Below the pieces are notes generated by a model. It made no database searches, had not been told where the DNA came from, and saw only the letters and a program-made list of their open reading frames with translations. DNA of 64,000 bases from Flavobacterium sp. YJ01 (GTDB taxonomy: Bacteria > Bacteroidota > Bacteroidia > Flavobacteriales > Flavobacteriaceae). Position numbers and translations under genes: made by a program. The stretch covers positions 2,914,001 to 2,978,000 of the forward strand of contig NZ_CP119757.1 of the NCBI RefSeq assembly GCF_029320955.1, given 5' to 3'. Below are positions 16,262 to 24,015 of this stretch, one piece after another. Positions within the stretch are counted from its first letter, which is position 1; each line of letters starts with the position of its first letter.

Positions 16262-16319
16262 AAAAAAGACTCATTCTCGAAGGTTCTAAAATTTTTGGAA
16301 AATTCGAGAGGAGTTTTTT
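16262..16319 (+). terminator. Long hairpin terminator
   Basis: AAAAAAGACTCATTCTCGAA pairs with TTCGAGAGGAGTTTTTT apart from one bulge; a T-run ends it. It separates the 150-aa protein gene from the following gene. Confidence 0.7.
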
Positions 16320-16366
16320 CGTTTACGCATACCCAAATTTATTATTAACCGTAATACCCCCTTATC

Positions 16367-17656
16367 ATGAAAAAAATTACTCAATTAATCTGCGTTCTTT
16401 TGACAGTTACGAGTATGAATGCTCAACAAGAGAAAGGAATTATGGGCTACACTAATTGGTTAAACAACTGGACCGAATTTAAGCCTAACAAAGTAGACTA
16501 TGGAGAAGCAAACCAAATTTTAGCAGGAAACATTTCTGTTAATACTAAATTGCTGAAAAGAAACATCTACGTTTTGCAAGGAAACGTATACGTTACAAAC
16601 AATGCTGTTTTGACTATTGAGCCAGGTACAGTAATTATTGGTGACTTTGAAACTAAAGGAACATTAGTAATTACAAAAGGTGCACAATTAGTTGCTGACG
16701 GTTTAGAAACAGATCCAATTGTATTTACTTCAAACAGAAGCATGAAAAAAGCTGGTGATTGGGGTGGAATTGTAGTTCTTGGAGATGCTCCAATTAACAA
16801 ATTTGGAAATGTAGGTTCTTATAACCTTGACCTTGATCCAACTCTTACTACCTACGGTGGAGATAACGTGGCTTCAAATTCTGGAATTTTAAGATTCGTA
16901 AGAATTGAATTCGCTGGTAAAAAAGTTAAAGGTTTAGACACTTTCAACGGTTTAACTCTTGCTGGTGTTGGAAACAAAACAGTTTTAGAAAATATCATGG
17001 TTAGCTACGCTGGTGGAGATTCTTTCGGAGTTTTAGGCGGTGACTTAAATGCTACAAAATTTGTTTCTTTTAAATCAGTTAATGATGACTTTAAATTTTC
17101 TCAAGGAGTACAATGTCGTTTCTTTAACTCTTTAGCAGTAAGATCTTCTTATTTCTCTAGTACTAAAGACGGATCTCGTTGTATGGAAGTTAGATCTTTT
17201 GAAAAGAAAAGTGAAACAGACTTTACTAAAAAACAAACTTTAGTTGTTGCAAGTAATATTACAATGGTAAATGACAGTGAAAATATTAAAGCTGATATTC
17301 AAGCAGGTTTAGTAAAAGAAGCTGTTTATGTTGCAGAAGGTGCTTCTCTTGAAATGAAAAGAAGTGTAATCTCTGGATTTAACCCTGCGGTATTATTAGA
17401 CAGCAAAACAGAAATCAATGACGCCAACCTTAAAAAAATCAAATTTGAGGAAATGTATTTCAATTTATGTAATGGAAACATCTTTACGGAATATAATTCT
17501 AACAATGAAGATTTAGAAAGCTGGTACGGAAATAGTATTTTCTTTAACGTTTACTCTCAAAGTGACAACAAAGAAACTTTCATTGATATCTTCAATCCTA
17601 AAAAACCAGATTTCAGATTACAATTAGGAAAAATCACGGCTTCAAGCGGTAAATAG
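16367..17656 (+). CDS. Secreted parallel beta-helix protein
   Basis: A 429-aa protein with signal peptide (MKKITQLICVLLTVTSMNAQ). Repeated strands of the type AVLTIEPGTVIIGD and GTLVITKGAQLVADG, then PIVFTSN and DWGGIVVLGDAPINKFG, mark a right-handed parallel beta-helix as in many Bacteroidota surface proteins. Residues 150-340 continue with solenoid rungs (RFVRIEFAGKKV, TVLENIMVSYAGGDSFGVLGG). No T9SS C-terminal domain and no lipobox are visible, so final location is uncertain. Binding or processing of a polysaccharide is possible but not shown. It lies directly before the spr operon. Confidence 0.75.
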   Translation: MKKITQLICVLLTVTSMNAQQEKGIMGYTNWLNNWTEFKPNKVDYGEANQILAGNISVNTKLLKRNIYVLQGNVYVTNNAVLTIEPGTVIIGDFETKGTLVITKGAQLVADGLETDPIVFTSNRSMKKAGDWGGIVVLGDAPINKFGNVGSYNLDLDPTLTTYGGDNVASNSGILRFVRIEFAGKKVKGLDTFNGLTLAGVGNKTVLENIMVSYAGGDSFGVLGGDLNATKFVSFKSVNDDFKFSQGVQCRFFNSLAVRSSYFSSTKDGSRCMEVRSFEKKSETDFTKKQTLVVASNITMVNDSENIKADIQAGLVKEAVYVAEGASLEMKRSVISGFNPAVLLDSKTEINDANLKKIKFEEMYFNLCNGNIFTEYNSNNEDLESWYGNSIFFNVYSQSDNKETFIDIFNPKKPDFRLQLGKITASSGK

Positions 17657-17758
17657 ATAATAGTTTCGATTTTTATTCCCTCGCGTAAATTTTATTAATA
17701 AAGTCCCCAGACACAATTTATGTATCGTTAAAGGACCCCAAATAAAGATCAAGACATA

Positions 17759-18166
17759 ATGGTATCTACGAAAAAATATTTTTTATATATAATATTTTTG
17801 GTTTCGCCTATATCGTTAACTCTATATGCACAGAATACAGCAGGAAAACCTACACAGGCTGCTGATTCTGAGTGTGGATTAACTTTAGGTAATGTGAACC
17901 AAAAAAGTACTAAAGCTGTTATTGAAAACAGCAATTCAGACAAATTTAATCAGTTTATAGTAGGGATGTCCACCCCCAAGGACAGCCTTACTATAGTAGC
18001 TGAAACCAATACGGTATCTAACGATTGTAATGAGGATTCATCATTTGCAGCAACTTCAATTTTAGCAAAAGATATTATTGAAAACTACAAATATGATTTT
18101 TCAGAAACATTCATTGATATTTTGTTTTTTGAGCGTATCGACCTAGCAAGAACACGCACTATATGA
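17759..18166 (+). CDS. Secreted protein, first gene of the spr operon
   Basis: A 135-aa protein with a signal peptide (hydrophobic YFLYIIFLVSPISLTLYAQ). The mature part is short, Ser/Thr/Asn-rich and ends with a helix-like IIENYKYDFSETFIDILFFERIDL. It has two or three Cys and no recognised domain. Its stop overlaps the start of sprC by four bases (ATGA), so translation is coupled. In F. johnsoniae a small gene of unknown function is likewise at the head of the sprC-sprD-sprB-sprF operon, so this is most likely its counterpart. Confidence 0.7.
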   Translation: MVSTKKYFLYIIFLVSPISLTLYAQNTAGKPTQAADSECGLTLGNVNQKSTKAVIENSNSDKFNQFIVGMSTPKDSLTIVAETNTVSNDCNEDSSFAATSILAKDIIENYKYDFSETFIDILFFERIDLARTRTI

Positions 18167-19629
18167 TTCAAAAAACTACTTTATCTTTATTTAGAGTTTT
18201 ATTTATATTTAGTATATTTTTATGTACTGAATCAAGCTCCTATGCACAGGCCGTAATTGTTCCTCAACCTTTTGATGGAATAGAAAGACTTTGCGCAGGA
18301 GCTTCTTTTAATGAATTCAACGTTACTTTTAGTTACGTTAATTTTCCAGCAGGAACAACATTCGAAGTTGAAATTACTGATGCTACCGGAAACTTTACTA
18401 CTCCTCCTACGTATGCCCCAAAAGTGCAGCCGCCTACAGACATCAATGCTACCCAACAATCTATAAAATTTGCACTTCCAACAAATTTAGTAGGATCTGA
18501 AATTTATGGTTTTAGAATTAGAAGTTCTGTTTCTACTGCTGCTCCAAGCGCTAGAATCAGAAGTTCAATTAATAACTCAACAGATTTTCCAGCTTATTAT
18601 AAAGCCTTTGAAACCGCTTTTTTTATAAACAACAAGAGCACAAGCGCGGCGATTTGTTCTGGTGGAAGTTTAACCCTTTCAGTAGATAATGATACCCCAA
18701 ATGTGACAAATTCGTCACCAGCAAATTATCCAAATCTTAAATACAAATGGTATAAAGATGATGTTCTAATTGCAGGACAAAGCGGTAAGACGTTATTGGT
18801 AAATGCTGAAGGTGAATATTATGCCGTAGTAGATTATGGTGCATGTACAGAAGTAAATATCAGTTCTAATCGTGTTAAGGTTATAAGCGCAAGTTCAGGA
18901 TCTAGTGCGACAATAAATTCAAGTCTAGGAAACCCATTTTGCGCAAGTGGTACAGGAACTGTATTGACAGCAACTTCTGGAAACAGCTATGTATGGAAAA
19001 AAGACGGAGTACTTATAACTGGAGCAACAGGAAGAACTTATTCAACAAATGAATCTGGTGTTTATACTGTAGAAGTCGATTTTGGAGGATGTAAAGCTAC
19101 TGGAACAATCAACCTTCAAAGCAATGGCTTTGATGCAAGTATTGATGTTCAAGATGGATATAAGTTAAATGAAGGTGAAACCTTAAGCGTAAACGTTACA
19201 ACAGATGCTACAAGTCCAACTTTTGAGTGGTATTTAAACGATAATTTAATTTCTGGAGCAACAGGAAGTTCATACACCGTTTCTGTAAAAGGTAATTATA
19301 AAGTAAAAATTTCTCAAGCATCGGGTTGTATTGCTAACAAAGAGTTTTCATTTAGAATTAATGGTGATTCTGGTCCAGCAAGCGTTATTCCAAACATTAT
19401 AAAATTAAGCGGAATGAATCCGTATTGGAATATTCCAGACGAATACAAAAATGCAACAACTAAAGTTATGATCATCAGTTCAAATGGTGATATTGTATTA
19501 GATGTTGTAAATTATCAAGGAGATTGGCCCCAAAACAATATAGATTTTAAAAATGTAAATCCTGTTTATTACTATGTCATTCAATCAGACACCGGTGAAA
19601 AAAAAGGATCAATAACTGTTATAAAATAA
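18163..19629 (+). CDS. sprC: Gliding motility protein SprC
   Basis: A 488-aa surface protein. A signal peptide ends near SSSYAQA (residue 28). Residues 30-150 form a beta-rich first domain. Three Ig-like repeats follow, each with a W-K-D-G/D core and a closing VY.V.VD/YG.C strand: YKWYKDDVLIAGQSG, YVWKKDGVLITGATG and FEWYLNDNLISGATG (about residues 200-400). The last 85 residues (from PNIIKLSGMNPYWNIP) resemble the gliding-associated type B sorting domain for T9SS. Identification as SprC rests on these domains plus position before the SprD and SprB genes. In F. johnsoniae sprC is needed for full gliding on agar. Coupled upstream; one-base gap to the next gene. Confidence 0.85.
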   Translation: MIQKTTLSLFRVLFIFSIFLCTESSSYAQAVIVPQPFDGIERLCAGASFNEFNVTFSYVNFPAGTTFEVEITDATGNFTTPPTYAPKVQPPTDINATQQSIKFALPTNLVGSEIYGFRIRSSVSTAAPSARIRSSINNSTDFPAYYKAFETAFFINNKSTSAAICSGGSLTLSVDNDTPNVTNSSPANYPNLKYKWYKDDVLIAGQSGKTLLVNAEGEYYAVVDYGACTEVNISSNRVKVISASSGSSATINSSLGNPFCASGTGTVLTATSGNSYVWKKDGVLITGATGRTYSTNESGVYTVEVDFGGCKATGTINLQSNGFDASIDVQDGYKLNEGETLSVNVTTDATSPTFEWYLNDNLISGATGSSYTVSVKGNYKVKISQASGCIANKEFSFRINGDSGPASVIPNIIKLSGMNPYWNIPDEYKNATTKVMIISSNGDIVLDVVNYQGDWPQNNIDFKNVNPVYYYVIQSDTGEKKGSITVIK

Positions 19630-19630
19630 T

Positions 19631-22600
19631 ATGAAGAAAATCCTACTATTCATCACTTTATTTTACGGCTTTTCAAATGTACTCTATTCTCAAAATGCAA
19701 ATGAGGATGGAGTTGTTTCGTTTTCATTACCTATTAGAAATTCTTTAAAATTTAATAGATATTTAATCAACCCAACATTCAGTTTTGTTCGTGAAGCAAA
19801 TCCGTATATAAGTTTTTATAACAAAAGACAATGGGTTCAATTTGATAATGCTCCGCAAACTTATCTAGCCAATTATTCTGGACGTATTAGAGAAAACGAT
19901 GCTTTTGCAATTGGCTTATTTCAGCAAAATTATGGGTTAATGACCGTTTTTGGCGGAATTGCCAACTTTGCTCACAATATTTCCCTCGATCAAGATAGTA
20001 ACTTGACTTTTGGTTTAAATGTAGGTGCTTATCAAAGTGGTCTAAACAAAGGAAAAATTATATCTGATGATTCTGATATCTTGATGGGAGAATTTCCTTC
20101 GAGCACTTTGCTAACGGTTAATCCAGGAATTAATTACGGAACTGAATTTTTAGATTTCGGATTAGCGATTAATAATTTAATACTGTACAATTTTGGTGCT
20201 GGAATGGTAAAAGAAGATCCAGAAAGAGCTATCCAATTGCACGCCATGTATACAGGATATATTGACAGTTACGGATTCTTTGACAGAAGTAAATTTTCTG
20301 GAATTGTTAGAACAGAAATTAAAAAAGACAAAACCGTTATTTCTGGTCTTGCTATGCTGACCTTGCAACAAGGAATTTGGGCACAAGCAGGGTATAACAC
20401 TTTATACGGAGTTTCAGCAGGACTTGGGGTAAATATTTCTCCAAGCATTGCAATTGAATATAATTACGAAAGAGGAATGGGCAATTTCTCTAACCTAGGC
20501 GGTTCTCATGAATTTGCCATTGCCTACAGATTCAAAAACAGAAATTACTATTACGCAGATGAAGATGAAGGATCATTGATAGATCCTGCAAAACCGAAAG
20601 CAGTAATGGCCAAACCATCTACAACTGCAAAAGTAGCAAGAGAAGATGTTGCTGAAAAAACAAGATTGGCCGCTGAAGCGAAAGCAAAAGCAGATGCAGA
20701 AGCAAGACAAGCAAGACTTGCTGCATCAGAAAAAGTTAAGGCCGATGCCGAAGCTGCAGCGAAAGCAAAATTAGAAGCAGATAATAAAGCTAAAGCAGAT
20801 GCTGAAGCTGTTAAAATAAAACTAGCTGCCGAAGCTAAAGCCAAAGCAGATGCCGCGGCAGCAGCCAGAGCACAAACAGCAACAGCAAATAGAGCGGTTG
20901 CTACAACTCAAAAAACACAAGCTCAATTAGCAGCAGACAAAGCTAGAGCTGATGCAGAAGAGCGTAGAATTAAATTGGCTGCAGACAATAAAGCAAGAGT
21001 AGATGCTGCCGCTGCTGCAAGAGCACAAGCAGCAGCCAATAAACCAGCTGCAGCTGCACCAAAAACACAAGCACAATTGGCTGCTGATAAAGCGAAAGCA
21101 GATGCAGAAGCTATGAAATTGAAATTAGCAGCAGATGCAAAAGCTAAAGCCGATGCGGAAGCTGCCGCAAAAGCGAAAGCTGAAACTGTAAAACCAGCTC
21201 AAGCGCCAGCACCGCAAAAAACCGCAGCACAATTAGCTGCAGATAAAGCCAAAGCTGATGCTGAAGCTGCAAGACAAGCAAGATTGGCAGCCGCTGAAAA
21301 AGCAAAAGCGGATGCGGAAGCTGCAAGAATTAAACTTATTGCAGATAATAAAGCAAAAGCAGACGCTGCTGAAGCAAAACGTAAAGCAGATGCAAAAGCA
21401 AAAGCAGCAGAAGCAGATATGCAGTCTATTTTAGCTGCCGATGCAAAAGCAAAAGCAGATTCAGATGCATTGCAAGCAAGATTAGCAGCAGAAGCAAAAG
21501 CGAAAGCGGCTTCAGAGGCAAAAACTAAAGCATCTATTGACGCAGCAAACAAAGCAAAATTAGCGGCAGACGCGAAAGCAAAAGCCGCTGAAGAAGCAGC
21601 ACAAAAAGAAAGATTAGCAGCAGAAGCAAAAGCTAAAGCCGACGAAGAAGCAAGACAAGCTCTTATTGCTGCTGAAGCAAAAGCAAAAGCGGATGCAGAA
21701 GCATTAAAAATAAAACAAGCTGAAGAAGCACGTCAAGCGAAATTAGCAGCTGATGCAAAAGCGAAGGCAGATGCAGAAGCGCTTCAGGCAAAATTGGTTG
21801 CAGATGCAAAAGCGAAAGCAGATGCAGAAGCTGCTGCAAAAGCAAAATTAGCAGCTGATGCCAAAGCAAAAGCAGATGCGGAAGCAGAAAAAGCAAGATT
21901 AGCTGCTGAAACAAAAGCAAAAGCGGATGCCGAAGCAGAGAAAGCTAGATTAGCAGCAGATGCAAAAGCGAAAGCAGATATGGAAGCTTTACAAGCTAAA
22001 CTAATAGCAGACGCAAGAGTTAAAGCAGACGCCGAAGCAACTGCAAAAGCAAAAGCAGATGCCGAAGCTAAAAAATTACAAGAAGCCGAAGATGCTCGTC
22101 AAGCGAAATTAGCAGCAGATGCCAAAGCAAAAGCAGATGCGGAAGCAGAAAAAGCAAGATTGGCCGCTGAAGCGAAAACAAAAGCGGATGCAGAAGCATT
22201 GAAGGTAAAACAAGCAGCTGAAGAAAAAGCAAGATTAGCAGAAGAAGCTCGTCAGGCGAAATTAGCAGCAGATGCCAAAGCAAAAGCAGATGCAGAAGCA
22301 TTGAAAGCAAAACAAGAAGAAGAAGCACGTCAAGCTAAATTGGCAGCAGATGCAAAAGCGAAGGCAGATGCAGAAGCATTAGAAGCAAAATTAGCAGCAG
22401 ATGCAAAAGCGAGAGCAGACATGGCAGCTTTACAAGCAAAATTATTAGCGGATGCTAAAGTAAAAGCGGATGCCGAAGCGACTGCAAAAGCAAAAGCAGA
22501 TGCTGAAACTAAGAGATTACAAGATGAGGAAAATGCTCGTCAAGCGAAATTAGCTGCTGACGCAAAAGCGAAAGCGGATGCTGAAGCATTGAAAGCGAAA

Positions 22601-23896
22601 CAAGCAGCGGATGAAAAAGCAAGATTAGCAGAAGAGGCACGTCAAGCTAAATTGGCAGCTGACGCTAAAGTAAAAGCAGACGCCGAAGCAGAGAAAGCTA
22701 GATTGGCAGCAGAAGCTAAAGCAAAAGCCGATGCAGATGCATTGAAAGTAAAACAAGCTGCTGAAGAAAAAATAAGATTGGCTGAAGAAGCTCGTTTAGC
22801 GAAATTGGCTGCAGATGCGAAATTAAAAGCTGACGCTGAAGCTGAGAAAACAAGATTAGCTGCAGAAGCAAAAGCCAAAGCAGATGCTGAAGCATTGAAA
22901 TTACAACAAGCTGCGGAGGAAAAAGCAAGATTAGAGGAGCAAGCTCGTCAAGAAAGATTAGCAGCTGAAGCAAAAGCAAAAGCAGATGCTGAGGCAGAAA
23001 AAGCTAGGTTGGCAGCTGAAGCGGCAAACAAAGACGCAACAGCAAAAGCGATCGAAGAATTGACAGCATCAATTGCTAATACAAGTAAAATGCAGAATGA
23101 GTTATTAGCACAGTTTACTGCAACAGTTGCTAATAAGCAAAAAGACTTAAATGACTTAAAAGAGGAGAATGATTTAAGTGAAAAAGGAATTTATAGAGAG
23201 CCAAAACCATTCAAAAGTGTAGCGGCTGAAAATAGTCAAATTGAAGCATTGAAATTACAGATTGCTGATGCCAATACCAGCATGAAAAATGAGATTGCGA
23301 AAATGACTAATCTATACAATGATAGGCTTAAAAAATTCCCTAAAAATGATCCTTTAAACAAGGCTTATTTAGAGAAGATAAACGAGTTGAAAGCGGCTCA
23401 GTTGAGAATGGAACAGCAAGGTGCTGCCTTAATAGCAGATTTGGAGCGTATCAAAACTGAAACTGAAATTGAGCGTAAACGTAGAATTAAACGTGCAGCT
23501 TACGAAAATGATCAAGGAAGATATGCGCAAGACGTTGCGGCTCTTAAACGTATAAAAGAGACAACGAAAATTAGCAATACACCATTGACAGCAAATGATT
23601 TTGATTTCGGAGAAGAGCAGTCAAATATGCAGATTATTAAGAATATTAAAAATTCTGATAGTGGTTATTATTTAATTCTTGCAGTTCACAACAGTGTTCA
23701 AAAACGTGATGAGTTCTTAACAAAAGCGGTGGCTGCTGGTCGTACAGATATTAATTTCTTCTACAATGTAACAACAAGTAAATATTACATCTACTACGAG
23801 AAGTTTGATGGTTTACAAGAAGCTACAAAAGCATTGGAAGCAAAAGGCAATAAAGCTTATAACGGAAGAATGGCCATTGTAAAAGTGGAGAATTAA
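19631..23896 (+). CDS. sprD: Gliding motility protein SprD (barrel, TolA-like helix, SPOR-like end)
   Basis: A 1,421-aa protein in three parts. Residues 1-310: signal peptide and a PorP/SprF-type outer-membrane barrel (RYLINPTFSFVREANPYISFY ... GGSHEFAIAYRFK). Residues about 330-1136: an Ala/Lys/Glu/Asp-rich uninterrupted helix of 17-18-residue units such as KAKADAEAEKARLAADA, like domain II of TolA; a longer block of 147 residues is duplicated (starts at 21977 and 22418). Residues 1140-1335: more coiled coil with basic RKRRIKRA. Last 80 residues: a SPOR-like module (SGYYLILAVHNSVQKRDEF ... KYYIYYEKFDGLQEATKAL). So the barrel would be tied to peptidoglycan through a very long helix. In F. johnsoniae sprD supports gliding and SprB display. 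Confidence 0.88.
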   Translation: MKKILLFITLFYGFSNVLYSQNANEDGVVSFSLPIRNSLKFNRYLINPTFSFVREANPYISFYNKRQWVQFDNAPQTYLANYSGRIRENDAFAIGLFQQNYGLMTVFGGIANFAHNISLDQDSNLTFGLNVGAYQSGLNKGKIISDDSDILMGEFPSSTLLTVNPGINYGTEFLDFGLAINNLILYNFGAGMVKEDPERAIQLHAMYTGYIDSYGFFDRSKFSGIVRTEIKKDKTVISGLAMLTLQQGIWAQAGYNTLYGVSAGLGVNISPSIAIEYNYERGMGNFSNLGGSHEFAIAYRFKNRNYYYADEDEGSLIDPAKPKAVMAKPSTTAKVAREDVAEKTRLAAEAKAKADAEARQARLAASEKVKADAEAAAKAKLEADNKAKADAEAVKIKLAAEAKAKADAAAAARAQTATANRAVATTQKTQAQLAADKARADAEERRIKLAADNKARVDAAAAARAQAAANKPAAAAPKTQAQLAADKAKADAEAMKLKLAADAKAKADAEAAAKAKAETVKPAQAPAPQKTAAQLAADKAKADAEAARQARLAAAEKAKADAEAARIKLIADNKAKADAAEAKRKADAKAKAAEADMQSILAADAKAKADSDALQARLAAEAKAKAASEAKTKASIDAANKAKLAADAKAKAAEEAAQKERLAAEAKAKADEEARQALIAAEAKAKADAEALKIKQAEEARQAKLAADAKAKADAEALQAKLVADAKAKADAEAAAKAKLAADAKAKADAEAEKARLAAETKAKADAEAEKARLAADAKAKADMEALQAKLIADARVKADAEATAKAKADAEAKKLQEAEDARQAKLAADAKAKADAEAEKARLAAEAKTKADAEALKVKQAAEEKARLAEEARQAKLAADAKAKADAEALKAKQEEEARQAKLAADAKAKADAEALEAKLAADAKARADMAALQAKLLADAKVKADAEATAKAKADAETKRLQDEENARQAKLAADAKAKADAEALKAKQAADEKARLAEEARQAKLAADAKVKADAEAEKARLAAEAKAKADADALKVKQAAEEKIRLAEEARLAKLAADAKLKADAEAEKTRLAAEAKAKADAEALKLQQAAEEKARLEEQARQERLAAEAKAKADAEAEKARLAAEAANKDATAKAIEELTASIANTSKMQNELLAQFTATVANKQKDLNDLKEENDLSEKGIYREPKPFKSVAAENSQIEALKLQIADANTSMKNEIAKMTNLYNDRLKKFPKNDPLNKAYLEKINELKAAQLRMEQQGAALIADLERIKTETEIERKRRIKRAAYENDQGRYAQDVAALKRIKETTKISNTPLTANDFDFGEEQSNMQIIKNIKNSDSGYYLILAVHNSVQKRDEFLTKAVAAGRTDINFFYNVTTSKYYIYYEKFDGLQEATKALEAKGNKAYNGRMAIVKVEN
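20625..23040 (+). repeat. Coding tandem repeat of sprD
   Basis: About 2.4 kb of degenerate 51-54-base units coding for the TolA-like helix. A higher-order copy with a step of 441 bases (147 codons) starts at GATATGGAAGCTTTACAAGC (21977) and GACATGGCAGCTTTACAAGC (22418). Length change by recombination is likely, always in frame. Confidence 0.85.
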
Positions 23897-23912
23897 TAAA
23901 GAAAAATAAATA

Positions 23913-23937
23913 GTCTCTCTTCGATGTGGAGAGGGAC
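23913..23937 (+). other. Hairpin between sprD and sprB
   Basis: Eight-bp stem GTCTCTCT / GGAGAGGGAC-type pairing (one G-T pair), 9-base loop, no T-run after it, so not a terminator. A second short stem GTCTA / TAGAC lies at 23938-23977. It may stabilise or process the long mRNA. Confidence 0.4.
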
Positions 23938-24015
23938 GTCTAAATAAATGTTATCAAAAATAAATGGTCTTGTAGACTAATGCCCCTTAGCTATAAAGAT
24001 AGAAGTAACAAAAAA

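Noticed and set aside
20551..22979. Several long minus-strand reading frames across sprD
   Set aside because: They follow from the Ala/Lys codon repeats of sprD on the other strand (Leu- or Ala/Ser-rich, no plausible starts), so they are shadows.
20625..23040. Array-like DNA repeats suggesting CRISPR
   Set aside because: Units are coding, in frame, imperfect and without unique spacers; they are the helix repeats of SprD.
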